Below, one piece after another: positions 61,352-64,000 of a stretch of 64,000 nucleotides of DNA. A program made the translations under genes and the position numbers. Source of the DNA: Desulfobacula sp. (GTDB taxonomy: Bacteria > Desulfobacterota > Desulfobacteria > Desulfobacterales > Desulfobacteraceae); NCBI GenBank assembly GCA_018645325.1, contig JABGOU010000002.1:62001-126000 (forward strand), in the 5' to 3' direction. The notes under the pieces are model-generated. The model had not been told where the DNA came from. It saw only the letters and a list, made by a program, of their open reading frames with translations, and did not search any database. How positions within the stretch are numbered: position 1 is the first letter of the stretch; every line of letters starts with the position of its first letter.

Positions 61352-62272
61352 ATGTCAAAAAGTAACTATGACCTTGTAATTATTGGTGCAGGTCCTGCCG
61401 GTCTGACAGCTGGTATGTACGCAGCAAGGGCAAGAATGAATGTACTTTTACTGGAAAAGGCCGTACCCGGTGGTCAGATCCTGGTAACTGACTGGATAGA
61501 AAACTACCCTGGTTTTCCCGAAGGCATTTCAGGATTTGATCTTTCTGAAAAAATGAGAATCCAGGCCGAAGAAATGGGATTGAAAATTGAGATTGCAGAG
61601 GTTCATTCTCTTAATCTTTCCAAGGAATTAAAAGAAATTGTTTTAAAAGACAGGAGTATTATCACGAAAAGTCTTATTATTGCATCCGGGGCCTCCCCAA
61701 AAAACCTTGGCATTGGCGAGGATAAATTTATCGGAAAGGGGGTTTCCTTTTGTGCCACTTGTGATGCACCTTTTTTTAAGGGAAAAACCGTTGTTGCCAT
61801 AGGCGGAGGAGATACTGCAGTCCAGGAAGCCATATTCCTGACAAAATTTGCAAAAAAAGTCTATCTGATTCACAGGAGAGATGAGCTTCGAGCAGCAAAA
61901 ATACTTCAGGAACGAGCTTTTGAAAATAATAAGATTGAAATTGTCTGGGACAGTGTTGCAACCAGTATTGAAGGCTTTTTCGGCGTAGAGAGCGTTAAGA
62001 TAAAAAATATTAAAACCAATGAAGAAAAAGTTTTAAAGGCTGACGGCTGTTTTATATGGGTTGGTATTTTACCAAACACATCATTTTTAAATGATGCAGT
62101 TGAAACAGATGAGTTCGGTTTTATTCTTGCGGACACTAAAATGCAGACATCTGTTCCCGGCGTTTATGCTGTGGGGGATGTAAGAGATACACCCTTAAGA
62201 CAGATAACAACTGCCGTAGGAGATGCTGCTATTGCTGCCTTATCTGCAGAACATTTTATTGAGAACCTTTAA
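61352..62272 (+). CDS. trxB: Thioredoxin reductase
   Basis: This 306-residue flavoprotein has an FAD motif (LVIIGAGPAGLTAGMYAARARMNVLLLE at 7-34), redox-active CATCDAPFFKGK near 133-144 and an NADPH motif (VVAIGGGDTAVQEAIFL near 147). The C-terminal FAD motif is PGVYAVGDVRDTPLRQITTAVGDAAIAA near 268-295. The length is standard for low-Mr reductases. It transfers electrons from NADPH via FAD to TrxA encoded upstream. Its stop overlaps the bamD-like start by 1 bp. Confidence 0.97.
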   Translation: MSKSNYDLVIIGAGPAGLTAGMYAARARMNVLLLEKAVPGGQILVTDWIENYPGFPEGISGFDLSEKMRIQAEEMGLKIEIAEVHSLNLSKELKEIVLKDRSIITKSLIIASGASPKNLGIGEDKFIGKGVSFCATCDAPFFKGKTVVAIGGGDTAVQEAIFLTKFAKKVYLIHRRDELRAAKILQERAFENNKIEIVWDSVATSIEGFFGVESVKIKNIKTNEEKVLKADGCFIWVGILPNTSFLNDAVETDEFGFILADTKMQTSVPGVYAVGDVRDTPLRQITTAVGDAAIAALSAEHFIENL

Positions 62273-62925
62273 TGATGAAAAAATTATTATTATTATTTAC
62301 GATTGTTTTGCTGGTTTCAGGATGCTCTCTGTTTGAAAGCTCACATGAAATGGAAAAAAGTGCTGAGGAACTTGTTTCAGAAGGTTCTTCAGCCTTTATG
62401 GATGAAAAATATAAAAATGCGATAAAAGCATATACTGATCTAAAGGATTGGTATCCGTTCAGTAAGTATGCCATTTTAGCTGAGCTGAAAATTGCAGATT
62501 CCTATTATCATCTTGAAAAATATGATGAAGCAGTACTTGCCTATGAAGCTTTTGAAAAAATGCATCCAAAAAATGATGCTGTTCCTTATGTTATATACAG
62601 AACCGGGCTCTGCTGGTTTAACCAACTTGATACTGTAGACAGAGATCAAACCCCTGCTAAAAACAGCATGGATCAGTTCAAGAGGCTTATTGACCAATAT
62701 CCTGAAAGTGAGTACGTCCAAGAAGCAGAGGAAAAAATTCAACTATGTGTTGAAAACCTTTCAGCACATGAATTCTATGTGGCCAATTTCTATTATAAAA
62801 CAAAAAAATATAAATCGGCATTAAAAAGATATGAGTCTCTTGTCACAAATTACCCGAACTCAAAAGAAAGTAAAGAAGCATTAAATAAAATTATTGAGTG
62901 CAGGGCATTGGCAAACAAAATTTAA
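62272..62925 (+). CDS. bamD: BamD/YfiO-like outer-membrane assembly lipoprotein
   Basis: This 217-residue lipoprotein has signal MMKKLLLLFTIVLLVSGC with lipobox LVSGC (Cys18). TPR-like repeats follow: AFMDEKYKNAIKAYTDLKDWYPFSKYAILAELKIADSYYHLEKYDEAVLAYEAFEKMHPKND at ~42-103, then FKRLIDQYPESEYVQEAEEKI and FYYKTKKYKSALKRYESLVTNYPNSKESKEAL. This is the five-TPR layout of BamD, which works with BamA in folding outer-membrane proteins. Either of two adjacent ATG codons may start. Placement after trxB is unusual but tight (TAATGATG). Confidence 0.93.
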   Translation: MMKKLLLLFTIVLLVSGCSLFESSHEMEKSAEELVSEGSSAFMDEKYKNAIKAYTDLKDWYPFSKYAILAELKIADSYYHLEKYDEAVLAYEAFEKMHPKNDAVPYVIYRTGLCWFNQLDTVDRDQTPAKNSMDQFKRLIDQYPESEYVQEAEEKIQLCVENLSAHEFYVANFYYKTKKYKSALKRYESLVTNYPNSKESKEALNKIIECRALANKI

Positions 62926-63010
62926 AAATTTCTTTACTTTTATTTATTTTTAATATATCTATCCAAGGTTATTATTTTGTTAAAAAGATTTTTCTTTTAG
63001 GAGTATAAAA

Positions 63011-63205
63011 ATGGCGAAAGAATGTGCAATTTGCGGAAAGAAACCAATGGTTGGCAATAATGTCAGCCATGCCCATAATTTGAATAAGAGAGTATTTAAT
63101 CCCAATCTTCAAAGAGTTCGTGCAGTAATTAAAGAAGGTTGTGTTAGAAAAATAGATGTCTGTACAAGCTGTATCAAAGCAGGAAAAGTAACTAAAGCCT
63201 CTTAA
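63011..63205 (+). CDS. rpmB: Ribosomal protein bL28
   Basis: This 64-residue protein begins [39 protein letters not shown] and has [18 protein letters not shown] at the end. The four Cys (C-x2-C and C-x2-C) mark the zinc-binding C+ form of bL28. The start follows TTTAGGAG. It is a component of the 50S subunit. Under zinc limitation some bacteria replace this form; no C- paralogue is in the window. Confidence 0.97.
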   Translation: MAKECAICGKKPMVGNNVSHAHNLNKRVFNPNLQRVRAVIKEGCVRKIDVCTSCIKAGKVTKAS

Positions 63206-63234
63206 GACTGCTTGCTTATTTTAAAAATATTTAT

Positions 63235-63275
63235 GGTTCGGGCCGTTAAGTAAGACTGCTCGAACCTTTATTTTT
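63235..63275 (+). terminator. Intrinsic terminator after rpmB
   Basis: GGTTCG at 63235-63240 pairs with CGAACC at 63261-63266, followed by TTTATTTTT. Confidence 0.7.
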
Positions 63276-63293
63276 GTAATCTGATTACAAAAA
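63271..63293. terminator. Small palindromic hairpin between rpmB and relA/spoT
   Basis: TTTTTGTAAT-CTG-ATTACAAAAA is a perfect 10-bp stem with a 3-base loop. T-rich flanks lie on both strands, so it may serve as a bidirectional terminator for the convergent genes. Confidence 0.55.
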
Positions 63294-63341
63294 TTTTGAT
63301 GCAAATTCGAAAGTGCATACCTTTTTTAATATTGTTATAAT

Positions 63342-64000
63342 TTATTCAGCTCTGACAATTCGTTTGACATCTGTCACTTTTTTTACTTTCCTGATATCTA
63401 TCATAATTTTTCTAAGCTGGGCTGTACTTTCAACCAGGATGGTAAAATAAAATAGACCGAGGCCTGTTTCATTTGTTTCTGTTTTAGCATTTAATATATT
63501 TGATTTATATTTGCTGATCACAGAAGCTATATCTGCTAAAAGTCCAAACCTGTCCTCTGTCCTGACCCTTATATTTGCAGGATATGATTCTGTAAAGTCT
63601 TTACTCCACTGGACTTCAATCTGACGCTCATTGCTCATTTTCATGACATTCACACACCCTTTTCGGTGAATAGTCACACCCTGGCCCTGGGTAATATAAC
63701 CGATTATGGGATCTCCCGGAAGTGGGTTGCAGCATTTTGAAAATCGGACAAGAATATCATTCAGCCCTTTTACGATGATGCCGGTACTGTCTTTTTTCTT
63801 CCGTTTTCCAACCAGTTTTTGAAGAATATTTCCTTTTTTAACTTCCTGTTTTTCAAGTTCAGGCAAAGCTTTATTCAAAACCTGTAAAGGAGTGAGTTTT
63901 CCAAAGCCCACATGGGCAATCAGATCATCAATTGATTTAAAACCATAGTTATCGGCAACTTTTTTGATTTCTCCTGATTTAACCAAAGCATTAAAATTCT
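63342..64000 (-). CDS. RelA/SpoT-family (p)ppGpp synthetase/hydrolase, C-terminal part (5' end outside window)
   Basis: The frame is open to the window end. Visible are a helical linker (YGFKSIDDLIAHVGFGKLTPLQVL), a conserved-cysteine/RIS segment VRFSKCCNPLPGDPIIGYITQGQGVTIHRKGCVNV and a C-terminal ACT domain (VRTEDRFGLLADIASVISKYKSNILNAKTETNETGLGLFYFTILV). These are the regulatory parts that sense stalled ribosomes in RelA/Rel. The catalytic HD and synthetase domains lie outside the window, so hydrolase or synthetase activity cannot be judged. Confidence 0.95.
   Translation of the reverse strand, partial: NFNALVKSGEIKKVADNYGFKSIDDLIAHVGFGKLTPLQVLNKALPELEKQEVKKGNILQKLVGKRKKKDSTGIIVKGLNDILVRFSKCCNPLPGDPIIGYITQGQGVTIHRKGCVNVMKMSNERQIEVQWSKDFTESYPANIRVRTEDRFGLLADIASVISKYKSNILNAKTETNETGLGLFYFTILVESTAQLRKIMIDIRKVKKVTDVKRIVRAE

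Noticed and set aside
1..64000. tRNA, rRNA, CRISPR array or prophage genes
   Set aside because: No cloverleaf-like sequence, rRNA segment, regularly spaced repeats or phage structural genes were seen. The repeats present are isolated and non-tandem.

Overview
The window looks like the chromosome of a strictly anaerobic, Gram-negative, sulfate-reducer-like bacterium, most plausibly in or near Desulfobacteraceae (formerly Deltaproteobacteria). The pointers are a low-to-moderate GC anaerobic (cbi-type) cobalamin pathway with an exported CbiK chelatase, a class I hybrid cluster protein (Hcp), a rubrerythrin, a tungsten/molybdenum aldehyde:ferredoxin oxidoreductase, a TAXI-TRAP uptake system and many ferredoxin-type proteins. 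No dsr, apr or rRNA gene lies in the window, so this placement is inference.

Layout. 1-2280: the C-terminal end of a fumarate-reductase/succinate-dehydrogenase-type flavoprotein, an MFS transporter and a hotdog thioesterase. 2360-8288: a complete, translationally coupled tripartite RND efflux operon (adaptor, inner-membrane pump, TolC-like lipoprotein). 8637-15941: carA-carB-purF, a radical SAM protein and an acetyltransferase in one tight operon. 16089-17330: a DEAD-box helicase on the minus strand. 17874-19594: a PadR-type regulator with an ABC exporter of the UPF0014/FetB class. 19662-31377: a promoter, a cobalamin riboswitch with an intrinsic terminator, and a 12-gene corrinoid operon (cbiK, btuCDF-like, cbiL, a GATE-domain membrane protein, cbiET, cbiF, cbiG, cbiH, cobO, cbiP).

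31685-38254 (minus strand): thpR, a MoaD/ThiS-like protein, then a DUF1302 outer-membrane protein, a LolA-like lipoprotein-sorting protein, an MMPL/RND transporter and a TetR regulator, which look like one envelope lipid-transport system. 38367-41177: a Cache-PAS histidine kinase and a NarL-type response regulator. 41179-41631: a MarR regulator. 42013-44993: a fused TRAP permease and a TAXI receptor. 45125-50049: a nitrosative/redox stress cluster (siroheme-type protein, ferredoxin, HD-like protein, hcp) divergent from a Crp/Fnr regulator. Next come a broken C-terminal remnant of an rtcB-like gene and aor. 52159 to the end: housekeeping genes (metallophosphoesterase, hisD, hisS, aspS, aroF, aroB, rubrerythrin, trxA, trxB, bamD-like, rpmB, and the 3' end of relA/spoT on the minus strand).

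The most striking thing beyond genes is small non-coding mobile DNA. Three copies (133-135 bp) of one miniature inverted-repeat element have GTAATT-type ends, and each is flanked by its own perfect 8-bp target duplication. This is the pattern of an IS66-type MITE. Two other palindromic repeat families also occur. One end of the third family sits exactly where the N-terminal regulatory domain of the DAHP synthase gene is cut short. Clear operator palindromes sit in front of the padR and tetR genes and between hcp and the crp/fnr gene. I found no tRNA, rRNA, CRISPR array, complete insertion sequence or prophage.
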